A stretch of 64,000 nt of DNA from NCBI GenBank assembly GCA_004297825.1, contig SCSX01000015.1:115115-179114 (forward strand). The letters are read 5' to 3'. The notes beneath the pieces were generated by a model. The model did not search any database, was not told the origin of the DNA, and saw nothing but the letters and a program-made list of their open reading frames with translations. Of the stretch, positions 7,639 through 15,975 are shown one piece after another. This DNA comes from Spirochaetota bacterium (GTDB taxonomy: Bacteria > Spirochaetota > UBA4802 > UBA5368). Each line of letters begins with the position of its first letter. Position 1 is the stretch's first letter. Made by a program: the position numbers and the translations under genes.

Positions 7639-7995
7639 ATGCTTACCCTGATAAAGTGCCTGAAAATCCTTCCCCTGATTCTCCTTGGCGCATCGGCGGC
7701 ATGTGCGGCGGCCGACCCGGCCCTCGTGCGCCAGAAGATCGCGGCCGGGGCGCTGGTGCTCGACGTGCGCACCATCGAGGAATTCAACGCGGGCCACTAT
7801 CCCGGGGCGACCCACATCCCCGTCCAGGTGCTCAGGGAGCGCATAGGCGAGCTGGGCGCGCCCGGCAAACCGGTCGTCATCTATTGCCGCACGGGCCGGC
7901 GCTCGGAGATCGCGCGGGGCATATTGCTCGAGCACGGCTTCACCGACGTCACCAACGCGGGGGGGCTCACCGACATGCCCGTTCCCGGGAACTAG
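7639..7995 (+). CDS. Exported rhodanese-like sulfurtransferase
   Basis: 118 aa. A signal peptide (MLTLIKCLKILPLILLGASA, cleavage likely after ACAA near 24) leads to a single rhodanese domain. The active-site loop is CRTGRRS with Cys83, preceded by LDVRTIEEFNAGHYPGA, the typical N-terminal rhodanese signature. This is the size and layout of PspE, a periplasmic thiosulfate sulfurtransferase. It is divergent from the methyltransferase gene, with about 116 bases between start codons. The product name is sure for the fold, less so for the physiological sulfur donor and acceptor. Confidence 0.85.
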   Translation: MLTLIKCLKILPLILLGASAACAAADPALVRQKIAAGALVLDVRTIEEFNAGHYPGATHIPVQVLRERIGELGAPGKPVVIYCRTGRRSEIARGILLEHGFTDVTNAGGLTDMPVPGN

Positions 7996-8003
7996 TTTGA
8001 ATG

Positions 8004-8045
8004 TCTCCCCTCCCTCGATGGGAGGGGCTGGGGGAGGGTGAAGCG
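8004..8045 (-). repeat. C-rich 46 bp repeat, copy 2 (inverted)
   Basis: Read on the minus strand it matches 3987-4033: CGCTTCACCCTCCCCC and a CCCTCCC / GGGAGG hairpin. It lies 9 bases after the rhodanese stop, where its hairpin could also act as a weak terminator. Confidence 0.6.
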
Positions 8046-8176
8046 CTCTACGCCACTCGCCTATCGGACCCCCAAAATAATCTTTACTTTGCCCCCCCTT
8101 TCCTGTAACTTTTACCAGAGCATGATACCTTTATACCGGCGGCGAAGGTGACGATACTATAAACAGGGTGGACGTA

Positions 8177-8896
8177 ATGAAAATGTCACTTATCATATCC
8201 GGGCTCATCATGCTTTGCGCGGCAGGCGGGTACGCCGCGGCGGAGGACGTGAAAAAGCCGGCCGAGGAAACCCTCTTCAAGAAGGCAGTGGCGTACTACT
8301 ACCAGCAGAAATTCGAGATGGCCGAGCTTATGCTCCAGGAGGAGCTCAAGACCAACCCGGAGAACGCCCTCGCCTACTCGTACCTGGGCGACATCTTCCT
8401 GCTGAAAAAGCGCTATGACGGGGCCATGGACCTCTACCGCAAGGCGGTGGACCTGAATCCCTCGAGCGCCGAGGACCATTTCCGGATCGGCCAGATATAC
8501 TATTACAAGAAGGACGGCAAGACCGCGATCGAGGAGTTTCGCAGGGCGTTCGAGATCAACGAGAACATCAAGTACGCCTACTACCACATGGGCCTCTCGT
8601 ACCTCATGCTCATGCGCGACAAGAAGCAAACCATCGAGTGCTGGGAGACGTACCTGCGCATCGCGCCCGAGGATCCCCAGCACGAGAAGATCCGCCGCGT
8701 GATCGAGCTCCTGAAAGACCCCAACTTCACGATCCCCCCCGTGGGCAGCGAAATATCCATTGAGGAGGCCCTGCACCTGGGCGGCGCCGTGCTCAAGGAG
8801 ACCGCGCACCAGACCGAGGACAAGAAGGCGGGCCACGAGAAAAAAAAGACCAAGGACACGATGGAAGACGTATACCGCGACGACGCGTTAAAATAA
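8177..8896 (+). CDS. Exported TPR protein
   Basis: 239 aa. A signal peptide (MKMSLIISGLIMLCAAGGYAAAE) is followed by four to five tetratricopeptide repeats from about 30 to 175, recognisable by ALAYSYLGDIFLLKKRYDGAM and AEDHFRIGQIYYYKKDG. The tail (about 215-239) is lysine-rich and disordered. ATG 8177 is preferred to an upstream GTG because it begins the signal peptide and has a GGTGG site. It is the first gene of a four-gene run (8177-12238) of envelope proteins spaced by 3-16 bases or overlapping. TPRs usually mediate protein-protein contacts, so a periplasmic assembly role is an inference. Confidence 0.8.
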   Translation: MKMSLIISGLIMLCAAGGYAAAEDVKKPAEETLFKKAVAYYYQQKFEMAELMLQEELKTNPENALAYSYLGDIFLLKKRYDGAMDLYRKAVDLNPSSAEDHFRIGQIYYYKKDGKTAIEEFRRAFEINENIKYAYYHMGLSYLMLMRDKKQTIECWETYLRIAPEDPQHEKIRRVIELLKDPNFTIPPVGSEISIEEALHLGGAVLKETAHQTEDKKAGHEKKKTKDTMEDVYRDDALK

Positions 8897-8912
8897 ATCC
8901 CGGAGGGCCTCA

Positions 8913-11249
8913 ATGTATTACGACCGTTCGCGCAGCATCAAGATGGTGGGCGCGGGAGCCCTTGTAGCGCTCTTTCTCCTGGGCGGCTCCTACCTGCTCT
9001 ACAAGAATTTCAGCAACCCGGCGAAGGACGTGCCCGACCTGCGCTACGAGCAGATCGAGCTTTTCAAGAAGCTGCTCGCGACCGATCCCACGAACGTCGA
9101 GTACCTCATGAAGATCGGCGGCCTTTACAAGGCCCTGGGCGAGTACGACAAGGCAATCGATTATTTCAAGCGCGCCCTCAAGGAGGATCCCAACAACTAC
9201 GCCGCGCTCACGGAGCTGGGTCACGCGTACGCCCTCAAGGGCGATTTCGACAGCGCCATAGCCACACTCGAGCTCGCGAAGAAGAATTTCCCGAAAAATC
9301 CGGCCGCGTACAACAAGCTGGGCGGCATCTATGAAAGCATGGACAAGCTGAACAAGGCGATCGACGAGTACAGGGCGGCCATCAAGGTCGCGCCCCAGTA
9401 CCAGGAGAGCTACTGGAACATCGCGAAGAACAACCTCAAGACGGGCGACACCAAGGGCGCCGTCGATATCGTCAACCAGGGGATCAAGGCGAACCCCAAG
9501 GACCCCGAGGGACATTACAACCTGGGAAACGTGTACATGGGCGAGAACAGGTTCGCCGATGCGCTCGGCTCCTTCAAGAAGGCCGTGGCGCTGGATCCGC
9601 GCGTGTCCAAGTACCACCGGGGCGAAGGGGAAGCGGACCTGAAGCTGGGCCGCACGGACGACGCGATCGCCGCATTCAGGCGCGCCCTGGACGCCGACAA
9701 GGCCGACGCGATGGCGGCGGAACGACTGGGCGACATCTTCGCGCAGGCGGGGGATTACGAAAACGCGCTCAAGAACTACACGCAGGCGCTCAATTACAAC
9801 GGCAACGACAAGAATTTACAGGATAAGTACAATTTCGCCTACGGCAAGGTCAACGCCGCGAAGAAACCGGCGGACGGCAAGGTTCGGGCCGATAAATCCG
9901 GCGTGGACCGGGGCGGCGAGGATATCGGGGAGGAGAAGATCCCCGGGGTGAAAAAGCCGAAAGACGGCGATTCCAAGTGGCGCGAGATGGGGGACAAGTA
10001 CCGCGAGGAAAAGGACTACGACAACGCGGTAAAGTCCTACAAGAAGGCCATCGCCCAGGACCCCATGGACGACTACTCCCATTACTGGATGGGAAGGATC
10101 CATTACCACAACAAGATGGACGAGGAGGCCAAGAAGGAATTCACCGAGGCGGCCACCCTGAACCCGCAGAACGCCGACGCGTTCTATCGCCTGGGAACGA
10201 TCAACCACATGGAGGGCCGCTACGATACGGCAGTCCGGAATTTCAGCAAGGCCGTAGAGATACAGCCCAATTTCCCGCGTGCCTATTATTCAAGGGGCCT
10301 CTCTTATTATAAGCAGAACGACCAGGGACGCGCAATCCAGGACCTGAAAACGTCCATCCAGCAGGACCCCCAACTCGACAAGGCCTATTTCAACCTGGGC
10401 ACCATCTATCTTAAAAACAAGAACTTCCAGGAGGCGCTCAACAACTTCTCGCGCGACAAGGAGCTTCGCCCCAACAATCCCGATACCAATTTCAAGCTGG
10501 GCGAGACCTACCACGAGATGAAATCCTACGCCAACGCGGTGCAGTTTTACCAGAAGGCCATAGAGGCCGATCCCTCCTATTCCCAGGCCTATTTCAACAT
10601 GGGCCTTATCAGCTCGGAGCGCAAGCAGTTCCAGGAATCGGTGGGATATTTCGAAAAAGCGCTCAACGTGAAATCCGAGGATGCGCCCTCCTATTACGAA
10701 CTGGGCAAAGCATACGAAGGACTGGGGAACGAGAATAAGGCGATCGAGAGCTACAAGCAGGCCATAAACAAGAACCCCTCCTATTCAGCCGCGTACCTGA
10801 ACCTGGGCAATATCTACGCCAAGAACAAGCTTACCGACAAGGCGATAGAGCTCTTCAAGAACGCGACCACGAACGATCCGCGGTCGTTCGACGCCCATTT
10901 CAATCTCGCGAACGCGTACCAGGACGCGAAGACCTACGACGACGCGATAGAGGAATACAAGACGGCGCTCGCGATCTCCCCCACCGACTCGCGCGCCCAC
11001 TTCTACCTGGGTATTTCCTACCGCGACAAGGGCCAATATGACGAGGCGGCGAAGTCCTTCGACCGGTCGGTGCAGCTCAATACCGCGCTGTGGAGCGGCC
11101 ACGAGGAGCTGGGGATGATCTATTACCGCAAGATTCAGGACAAGAAGAAGGCGATTTTCCATTTCGAGAAGGTCCTCGCCATGAAACCGGACCATCCCGA
11201 GGCCGATAAAATCCGGGAGATCATCAACCTGCTCAGGAAAGAACCCTAG
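8913..11249 (+). CDS. Large membrane-anchored TPR protein, 778 aa
   Basis: A single hydrophobic helix (about 12-32) anchors the N-terminus, with the rest probably periplasmic. About 20 TPR units follow in two blocks: residues about 60-300 and about 350-770. Repeats such as AYYSRGLSYYKQNDQGRAIQDL and AYFNLGTIYLKNKNFQEAL are near-canonical. A charged linker of about 55 residues (rich in K, D and G) separates the blocks and is probably flexible. The gene follows the 8177 TPR gene by 16 bases and precedes two lipoproteins. Repetition at the DNA level is mild, so the repeats are old. It most likely serves as a scaffold for an envelope complex, with no catalytic motif visible. Confidence 0.85.
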   Translation: MYYDRSRSIKMVGAGALVALFLLGGSYLLYKNFSNPAKDVPDLRYEQIELFKKLLATDPTNVEYLMKIGGLYKALGEYDKAIDYFKRALKEDPNNYAALTELGHAYALKGDFDSAIATLELAKKNFPKNPAAYNKLGGIYESMDKLNKAIDEYRAAIKVAPQYQESYWNIAKNNLKTGDTKGAVDIVNQGIKANPKDPEGHYNLGNVYMGENRFADALGSFKKAVALDPRVSKYHRGEGEADLKLGRTDDAIAAFRRALDADKADAMAAERLGDIFAQAGDYENALKNYTQALNYNGNDKNLQDKYNFAYGKVNAAKKPADGKVRADKSGVDRGGEDIGEEKIPGVKKPKDGDSKWREMGDKYREEKDYDNAVKSYKKAIAQDPMDDYSHYWMGRIHYHNKMDEEAKKEFTEAATLNPQNADAFYRLGTINHMEGRYDTAVRNFSKAVEIQPNFPRAYYSRGLSYYKQNDQGRAIQDLKTSIQQDPQLDKAYFNLGTIYLKNKNFQEALNNFSRDKELRPNNPDTNFKLGETYHEMKSYANAVQFYQKAIEADPSYSQAYFNMGLISSERKQFQESVGYFEKALNVKSEDAPSYYELGKAYEGLGNENKAIESYKQAINKNPSYSAAYLNLGNIYAKNKLTDKAIELFKNATTNDPRSFDAHFNLANAYQDAKTYDDAIEEYKTALAISPTDSRAHFYLGISYRDKGQYDEAAKSFDRSVQLNTALWSGHEELGMIYYRKIQDKKKAIFHFEKVLAMKPDHPEADKIREIINLLRKEP

Positions 11250-11252
11250 CCG

Positions 11253-11774
11253 ATGAGACCGGAATCGATCAGAATAATAACCCTATGCGCCTGCGCGCTG
11301 TGCGCCGCGCTCGCGTGCTCGATATTCACCCGCGACGACGAGCGCCTGCGCACCGACTTCAAGACCGAGGGCTTTATTTACCCGGATGTATTCCAGGGCG
11401 TGGTGCGCGCCGCGCCGGAGAGCGGGTGCCGCGGCCTGGTGGCCTGTCGTGAAAGCGCGCGCCTGAAGGCCGAGTCTACCTTCACCGACTCCGTGACCCG
11501 GCAGCTCGTGAAATACCGCATAGAGTCCCACCTTTCGCAGCGGGGGATCACGGACCGTACCGCCCTGACGGCCGACCTTGAGCGCGCCGAAAAGACGCTC
11601 TACGACGAGCTTATCGGGTTCGCGCGGGACGGAGAGCGCGCGTTCGAATACTACGACAAGGATTTTTCGTCGGTGATTGTGTTCAGAATTAAGAAATCAA
11701 GGCTGCAAAAAAAAATAGAGGCGCTCGAGGTGATTCCGGCCCGCGCCGAACCATCCAAAGAGGAAAAGAAATGA
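11253..11774 (+). CDS. Predicted lipoprotein, related to the next gene product
   Basis: 173 aa. A hydrophobic leader ends in a lipobox-like LAC-S (Cys near 22), so the mature protein is probably lipid-anchored. The middle has FKTEGFIYPDVFQGVVRA, which parallels FEQEGFIGDGVYRVIII in the 11771 protein. Both also share a helical segment containing R.L...L.KY and a C-terminal YYDKDFSSVIVFRIKKSRLQKKI-type strand-helix ending. I recognise no named family. It follows the TPR gene by 3 bases and overlaps the next by 4 (ATGA), which indicates coupled expression. A duplicated accessory lipoprotein for the TPR scaffold is an inference. Confidence 0.65.
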   Translation: MRPESIRIITLCACALCAALACSIFTRDDERLRTDFKTEGFIYPDVFQGVVRAAPESGCRGLVACRESARLKAESTFTDSVTRQLVKYRIESHLSQRGITDRTALTADLERAEKTLYDELIGFARDGERAFEYYDKDFSSVIVFRIKKSRLQKKIEALEVIPARAEPSKEEKK

Positions 11775-12238
11775 ATCCATTGAGGCTTACGGCACTCACG
11801 GCGGCCCTGCTCATGTCGGCGCTTTTTGCACTCCTGCCCGTCCAGTGTACGTGCGACAAGATCGGGGGCCCCGAAACCGTCAATAACGGCAGGCTTCCGG
11901 ACAACAATAAAACGGCGCCGCCGGAGTTCGAACAGGAAGGCTTTATCGGCGACGGCGTGTACCGGGTGATCATCATTCAGCCCGCCGAAACCGCACCGAA
12001 GGGATCGGTGCTGGAAGACACCGCCCGCCAGCGCGCGCTGAGCTCCCTCCAGAAGTACCTTATCGCGCAGGACCGAATCGTGGACGCGAACGTGACGGCG
12101 GAACTGAACGCCCTCATCGCCCGGCACGGCACGCTCGCCGAACAGCCGAGCACCAGGGATACGCGCAGGCTCTATTATTTCGATGTCAGGAAAGACCGCT
12201 TGAAGGAATACCTGAATACCACGACCAGGAAGCGCTGA
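11771..12238 (+). CDS. Predicted lipoprotein or exported protein, paralogue of the previous gene
   Basis: 155 aa with a signal-like leader and cysteines at VQCTCDK (near 26-28), where a lipobox is plausible though less canonical than in its neighbour. The EGFIxxxVYRVIII block, ARQRALSSLQKYL helix and closing RRLYYFDVRKDRLKEYL strand-helix follow the same order as in the 11253 protein, so the two probably arose by tandem duplication. The start codon overlaps the previous stop. It is the last gene of the 8177-12238 operon and converges on rsmD with only 3 bases between stops, leaving no room for a terminator. Confidence 0.6.
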   Translation: MNPLRLTALTAALLMSALFALLPVQCTCDKIGGPETVNNGRLPDNNKTAPPEFEQEGFIGDGVYRVIIIQPAETAPKGSVLEDTARQRALSSLQKYLIAQDRIVDANVTAELNALIARHGTLAEQPSTRDTRRLYYFDVRKDRLKEYLNTTTRKR

Positions 12239-12241
12239 CGG

Positions 12242-12817
12242 TCAGCCGCTCGCGGCGTAGATCGCAAGACTGGTCGACCCATAGTGTCTCAGGTCCTCCA
12301 TGACGAGACGGGCAGCATTTTCCGGGATCCTGTTTTTTCCAAAATGCTGGACGACCACGCGTGCCCCCGCCGCCATCAGCGGGCTTTCACCTATCGAGCC
12401 CAGGATGGTGTCGTACTGATCTCCCCCTCCGCTTTTTTTCTCATACGGGGGATCCAGGAACACGATGTCGAACGTCATGCCCGTCCGCGTGAGTTCCTCG
12501 ATGCAGCGCCCGGCGCGCAGGCGATACAGGCGGACTATTTCCCCTATTCCGAATTCGTCCGTCGTTCTCCGGATGAACGCGTGGCGCTCGAAATCGGGCT
12601 CATTCATCACGACGAGCGAGCATCCCCGGCTCGCCGCCTCGAAGCCTATCTGTCCCGAACAGGCGTAAAGATCGAGGAATCTCGATCCGCCCAGGGAATT
12701 CCCGAGTATCGAAAACAGGGCTTCCTTTAATTTCTGCTGGGTCGTTTCGGCGTTCCCGAACTTCCGGTTGTTGAAGGGTATCACCCTGCCTTTTAGGGTG
12801 CCCGCGATTATCCGCAT
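12242..12817 (-). CDS. rsmD: 16S rRNA (guanine966-N2)-methyltransferase RsmD
   Basis: 191 aa, the usual length for RsmD. It starts MRIIAGTLKGR, has TTQQKLKEALFSIL for the conserved P-T-x-x-x-KEALF region, the SAM motif LDLYACSGQIGFEAASRG (about 49-65), and the catalytic LDPPYEKK (DPPY at 122-125) that positions the guanine amino group. It acts on 30S subunits in the cytoplasm. It precedes DUF1858 by 12 bases on the same strand. The call is firm; only the exact start among nearby codons is open, and MRII is conserved. Confidence 0.9.
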   Translation of the reverse strand: MRIIAGTLKGRVIPFNNRKFGNAETTQQKLKEALFSILGNSLGGSRFLDLYACSGQIGFEAASRGCSLVVMNEPDFERHAFIRRTTDEFGIGEIVRLYRLRAGRCIEELTRTGMTFDIVFLDPPYEKKSGGGDQYDTILGSIGESPLMAAGARVVVQHFGKNRIPENAARLVMEDLRHYGSTSLAIYAASG

Positions 12818-12829
12818 CGATTGTTCCTG

Positions 12830-13027
12830 CTATGACTTTGCCGCCTGGTTGAGCTCCCTAAGCAATTCTTTCAGATCCAGGCCGTTATTGACCGCGACCT
12901 TTTCGATGGTATCTTCCTTTGCGCCCCTGCACCCGGCGCAATCGAGGTTATATTTTTTCAATACCTTCGCCACCTCGCGCGATTTCCTGATCGCTTCATC
13001 GACCGTCGTTTTTTCCCTGATCTCCAT
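12830..13027 (-). CDS. DUF1858-type small protein
   Basis: 65 aa. The conserved TVDEAIRKSREVAKVLKKYNLDCAGCRGAKEDTIEKVA pattern matches the DUF1858 family (hybrid-cluster-associated, ScdA-like N-terminus), with a Cys-x-x-Cys pair (near 32-35). In larger proteins this domain precedes iron-sulfur or di-iron domains linked to nitrosative stress. Alone it may bind a metal or act as an adapter. It is transcribed away from rpmB across a 127 base divergent region. Confidence is high for the domain, low for function. Confidence 0.8.
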   Translation of the reverse strand: MEIREKTTVDEAIRKSREVAKVLKKYNLDCAGCRGAKEDTIEKVAVNNGLDLKELLRELNQAAKS

Positions 13028-13097
13028 CCCCTATCGTCTCTCCTGGTAGTCCTTAGTGCCGCTGATTAAAAAATTTGTCCATTGCGGGGGAAAAGTG

Positions 13098-13126
13098 TTG
13101 CAATTTTATCCAAGTGAATCTAAGTA
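13098..13126 (+). promoter_or_regulatory. Putative promoter for rpmB
   Basis: TTGCAA at 13098-13103 and TAAGTA at 13121-13126 lie 17 bases apart, with the rpmB start 29 bases further on. The -10 is weak. Confidence 0.35.
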
Positions 13127-13154
13127 TGTCTATCTTTTTTTAACGGAGTTTCAC

Positions 13155-13343
13155 ATGGCAAAGTGCTCGGTATGCGGGAAATCGGTTCAGTTTGGCCACA
13201 GTGTGAGCCACTCGAACACGAAGACGCAAAAAATCTGGAAACCCAACATTAAGCGCGTGCGTGTGCTCGAGGGCGGCCGCGTGTCGAGAAAGTATGTCTG
13301 CACCCGGTGCATCCGGTCCGGGTTCGTCCAGAAGGCAGTATAG
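13155..13343 (+). CDS. rpmB: 50S ribosomal protein L28
   Basis: 62 aa, standard for L28. It begins MAKCSVCGKSVQFGHSVSHS, has the TQKIWKPNIKRVRV block and ends with KYVCTRCIRSG. Two CxxC pairs (near 4-7 and 48-51) show the zinc-binding form. The gene stands alone, divergent from DUF1858 and followed by a terminator; rpmG is not next to it. ATG 13155 begins the family-conserved N-terminus; GGAG is 9-12 bases upstream, so the longer upstream reading is not used. Confidence 0.95.
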   Translation: MAKCSVCGKSVQFGHSVSHSNTKTQKIWKPNIKRVRVLEGGRVSRKYVCTRCIRSGFVQKAV

Positions 13344-13370
13344 CGGTTTTCAATCATTTTGAAAGACAGG

Positions 13371-13396
13371 ACGCCCGGTCAACGCCGGGCGTTTTT
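13371..13396 (+). terminator. Rho-independent terminator after rpmB
   Basis: Stem ACGCCCGG / CCGGGCGT (8 bp) with a 6 base loop and a run of T. It lies 28 bases after the rpmB stop and only 4 bases before the stop of the convergent membrane-protein gene, so it may serve both strands. Confidence 0.85.
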
Positions 13397-13399
13397 CAT

Positions 13400-14005
13400 T
13401 TATAGCGCCGCGATATATCCCGCCACTGTCATGACGCCAACCACCGATACGAGCACCATGAAAACGAGGCCCGCGACGAAAGGGGCCGCGACGATGAACG
13501 TCGCCCGCGAGGACGTGATCTCGTGCGATTCCGAAAGGCCCTGGACCACGATCACGGCCGCCCAGGCCACGAGTCCCAGGCTGAAAAGTCCGTAAAAGAA
13601 TACCGGTGCGAAGCCGAACACCCTGAAGACGAACACGGCCGGCAGGAGCAGCGTGCGCGGGAAAAGGGAGAACCCGACAAGCGTGATCACGGTTCTGATA
13701 GAGCCTTGATGTCCCGCGAACTGGCAGGCCCCGTCGATGAACAGGCCCAGCAGGAGCGCCTCCAGGCACAGGAGCAGGTAGCCCAGTATCCACCCGTAGG
13801 TGATCTTGGTGAAGAAGAAGGCCGACTGCCCCGCGAGCAGGGACGCGGAGAGCGTGTCAGCCATGGCAACGAGCGCAAGTCCGATCGCGCACAGGATAAG
13901 GGCCTCGCGGCCCTCCCTGCGGACAAGGTCGGCGAGCTTGCGGGGCTCGGTGAGCGTGAAATAGAAAAAGTCCAGCCAGCGCAGCGACGCGATGTATTCC
14001 TTCAT
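13400..14005 (-). CDS. Yip1-like multi-pass membrane protein
   Basis: 201 aa with five hydrophobic segments (about 35-60, 70-92, 105-130, 138-160, 172-198) after a cytosolic N-terminus (MKEYIASLRWLDFFYFTLTEP). The five-helix pattern and N-terminal W/F-rich amphipathic stretch match the Yip1/YIF1-domain (DUF1282-like) proteins. It overlaps the sppA stop by 4 bases (ATGA), so the two are cotranslated, suggesting a membrane-proteolysis partner, although this is inference. No catalytic residues are obvious. Confidence 0.65.
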   Translation of the reverse strand: MKEYIASLRWLDFFYFTLTEPRKLADLVRREGREALILCAIGLALVAMADTLSASLLAGQSAFFFTKITYGWILGYLLLCLEALLLGLFIDGACQFAGHQGSIRTVITLVGFSLFPRTLLLPAVFVFRVFGFAPVFFYGLFSLGLVAWAAVIVVQGLSESHEITSSRATFIVAAPFVAGLVFMVLVSVVGVMTVAGYIAAL

Positions 14006-14952
14006 GGCTGGTACCGGTATTCTATCATGGGCGGTCCCATCATGAGCAGCCGGTCCACGCGGGTTTCCGGGCCCAGCACGCCGGAGAGCATCCCCAGGAA
14101 CCGGTCGAACGGGCCGTGCGATTCCTCGTACACCGGCGCGTCCTCGGGGAGTTTCGCGAGGATCTTCGCGCGCGCGATCGCGTCCTCGAAGGTCCCCACC
14201 TCGTCGACGAGCTTGCAGGCCACCGCGGCCTCCCCGTTCATGACACGTCCGTCCGCGTAGGGCTCAATGTCGGATATCGCGAGGTTGCGCCCGACCGAGA
14301 CGTCCTTCACAAACTTGTGATAGGCCGAATCGATGAGCTTCTGCACGATGTCCCGCTCCTCGGGGGTCATGTCCTTGTGCGCGGCGAGCATGTCCTTGTA
14401 CTTGCCGCTCTTGATCACGTTCATGTGAATGCCCAGGCGCTCGAAGAGGCCCTTGAGGTTCGGGGCGCTCGCGATCACGCCAATGGAACCGGTTATGGTC
14501 CCCTGGTTCGCGCAGATATGTCCGCAGGCGGACGCGATGTAGTACCCACCCGAGGCGGCGAGCTCCGCCATGGAGGCGACGAGCACCACGTTCTTCTTCC
14601 TGAGCTTCATGAGCTTCTCATAGATTTCCTGCGACGCGCCCACCGTTCCTCCGGGTGAGTTTATACGCAGGACAACGGCCTTTATCCTGCCGTCCGCCTC
14701 CAGTTCCGAGAGCCTGCGGATGACGCCGTCGGCTCCCGCGTCCCCGTCAAAGGGACCGCCCGATCGCGCGATCGAGGATATCGTCCCGTACACGCGGACC
14801 ACGCCCACGCCCGGCCCCGTATCGGGCGTCGCGAGTGTGGGGAGCGCGCGCCGCGTTCCCTGCATGGTAAGGCTGATGTCGATGATCGCGAGCACCGACG
14901 AGAGCACCAGCAGCATGAGTATCGAGATGAGTATTTTCCTGTTCTTGTCCAT
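14002..14952 (-). CDS. sppA: Signal peptide peptidase SppA (short form)
   Basis: 316 aa, the single-domain 36K type. An N-terminal helix (about 7-27) anchors it with the protease outside the cytoplasm. The ClpP-like core shows LRINSPGGTVGASQEI, the nucleophile region LAASGGYYIA (Ser134), GTITGSIGVIA, and SGKYKD with the general-base lysine in 184-186, as expected for the Ser/Lys dyad of this family. It degrades cleaved signal peptides left in the membrane. The Yip1-like gene follows with a 4 base overlap. No divergent operator is evident upstream (14953-15068). Confidence 0.9.
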   Translation of the reverse strand: MDKNRKILISILMLLVLSSVLAIIDISLTMQGTRRALPTLATPDTGPGVGVVRVYGTISSIARSGGPFDGDAGADGVIRRLSELEADGRIKAVVLRINSPGGTVGASQEIYEKLMKLRKKNVVLVASMAELAASGGYYIASACGHICANQGTITGSIGVIASAPNLKGLFERLGIHMNVIKSGKYKDMLAAHKDMTPEERDIVQKLIDSAYHKFVKDVSVGRNLAISDIEPYADGRVMNGEAAVACKLVDEVGTFEDAIARAKILAKLPEDAPVYEESHGPFDRFLGMLSGVLGPETRVDRLLMMGPPMIEYRYQP

Positions 14953-15068
14953 TATGGCTTCCGCTTAGGGGGATTTTGCATATCCTGACTTCACTATTAT
15001 CGACGCATTATTGCAAGAAATATTTGAATAAACCGGGGCCCCGTGGTAGATTGGCCCGGGTATAATGA

Positions 15069-15890
15069 ATGGCGCATCAACCGCAATCGATCATAGATTT
15101 CCACGTGCATCTTTTCCCCGACCGGATGTTCGACGCGATATGGAGCTATTTCTCCAAGGGCTACGGGTGGGACGTGCTGCACCGCATGTACTACCGCGAG
15201 TGTGTCGCCTATCTCCAGGAACGAGGGGTGTCGCACATCGTCTATTCCAATTATGCCCACAAGAAGGGCGTCGCCCGCGCGCTCAACCGGTGGAACCTCG
15301 AAATCCTGGATGAAATTCCCGAACTCTACTGCTTTGCCGCGTATCATCCCGACGACGAGGACGCGCTTGCGATGGCGCGCGACGTGCTCCAGCACCCGCG
15401 CGTCCTGGGATTCAAGCTCCAGCTCCTGGTCCAGAGGTTTTATCCCCACGACGAGAGATTGTTTCCCATGTACGAACTGGTCATGGAACGGGGCAAGCGG
15501 CTCCTCCTCCATACCGGGACGGGTCCCGTCGGCAACGAGTTCGTAGGGGCCGCGCACTTCGGGGCGCTCATGGAGCGCTATCCCGCGCTTCCCGCAAACG
15601 TCGCCCACATGGGGGCGCTCGAGTATGCAGCGTTCATGGAATTCCTGGACAAGTACCCCGGGTTATACATGGATACCTCGTTTTCGTTCTTACCCGGCCT
15701 TGGCCGGTATTTCGACCTGGGCGCCGATTCGCTTCTCTCCCATTCGACGAAAATCCTTTACGGCTCGGACTTCCCGAACGTAATCCTTCCCCGCGAAAAC
15801 GAAATCGATACATTGCTCGCAATGAACCTGCCCCAGGATTTTTACGACCGGGTTTTTTACCGAAACGGCCTCGCCCTGCTCCCGGCCTGA
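15069..15890 (+). CDS. Amidohydrolase-2 family metal-dependent hydrolase
   Basis: 273 aa, full length for the family. The metal-binding IIDFHVHLFP (HxH near 11-13) is at the N-terminus, GFKLQL and LLLHTGTG carry the mid-barrel residues, ANVAHMGALEYAAFMEFL a third His, and LYGSDFPNVIL the catalytic Asp near the end. This is the ACMSD/amidohydrolase-2 TIM barrel, which hydrolyses or decarboxylates carbonyl compounds; the substrate is unknown. The gene lies alone between sppA and glpA and has only a weak ribosome site (no clear purine run before ATG 15069). Confidence 0.75.
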   Translation: MAHQPQSIIDFHVHLFPDRMFDAIWSYFSKGYGWDVLHRMYYRECVAYLQERGVSHIVYSNYAHKKGVARALNRWNLEILDEIPELYCFAAYHPDDEDALAMARDVLQHPRVLGFKLQLLVQRFYPHDERLFPMYELVMERGKRLLLHTGTGPVGNEFVGAAHFGALMERYPALPANVAHMGALEYAAFMEFLDKYPGLYMDTSFSFLPGLGRYFDLGADSLLSHSTKILYGSDFPNVILPRENEIDTLLAMNLPQDFYDRVFYRNGLALLPA

Positions 15891-15919
15891 AATTTATTAT
15901 TGCATTTTAACGGATATTG

Positions 15920-15948
15920 TTGCGAGAATGCCGTTCTTGCTGTAAAAT
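15920..15948 (+). promoter_or_regulatory. Sigma70-type promoter for glpABC
   Basis: TTGCGA (15920-15925) and TAAAAT (15943-15948) are 17 bases apart. The predicted transcript starts about 20 bases before ATG 15976, leaving a short leader with no clear Shine-Dalgarno. Confidence 0.6.
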
Positions 15949-15975
15949 GATGTACTGCGCAAGACCATTTCCTGA

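Noticed and set aside
8186..8836. Minus-strand frame of 216 codons opposite the TPR gene
   Set aside because: It has no ribosome site or family likeness and mirrors codon bias of the TPR gene; repeated on most GC-rich genes here.
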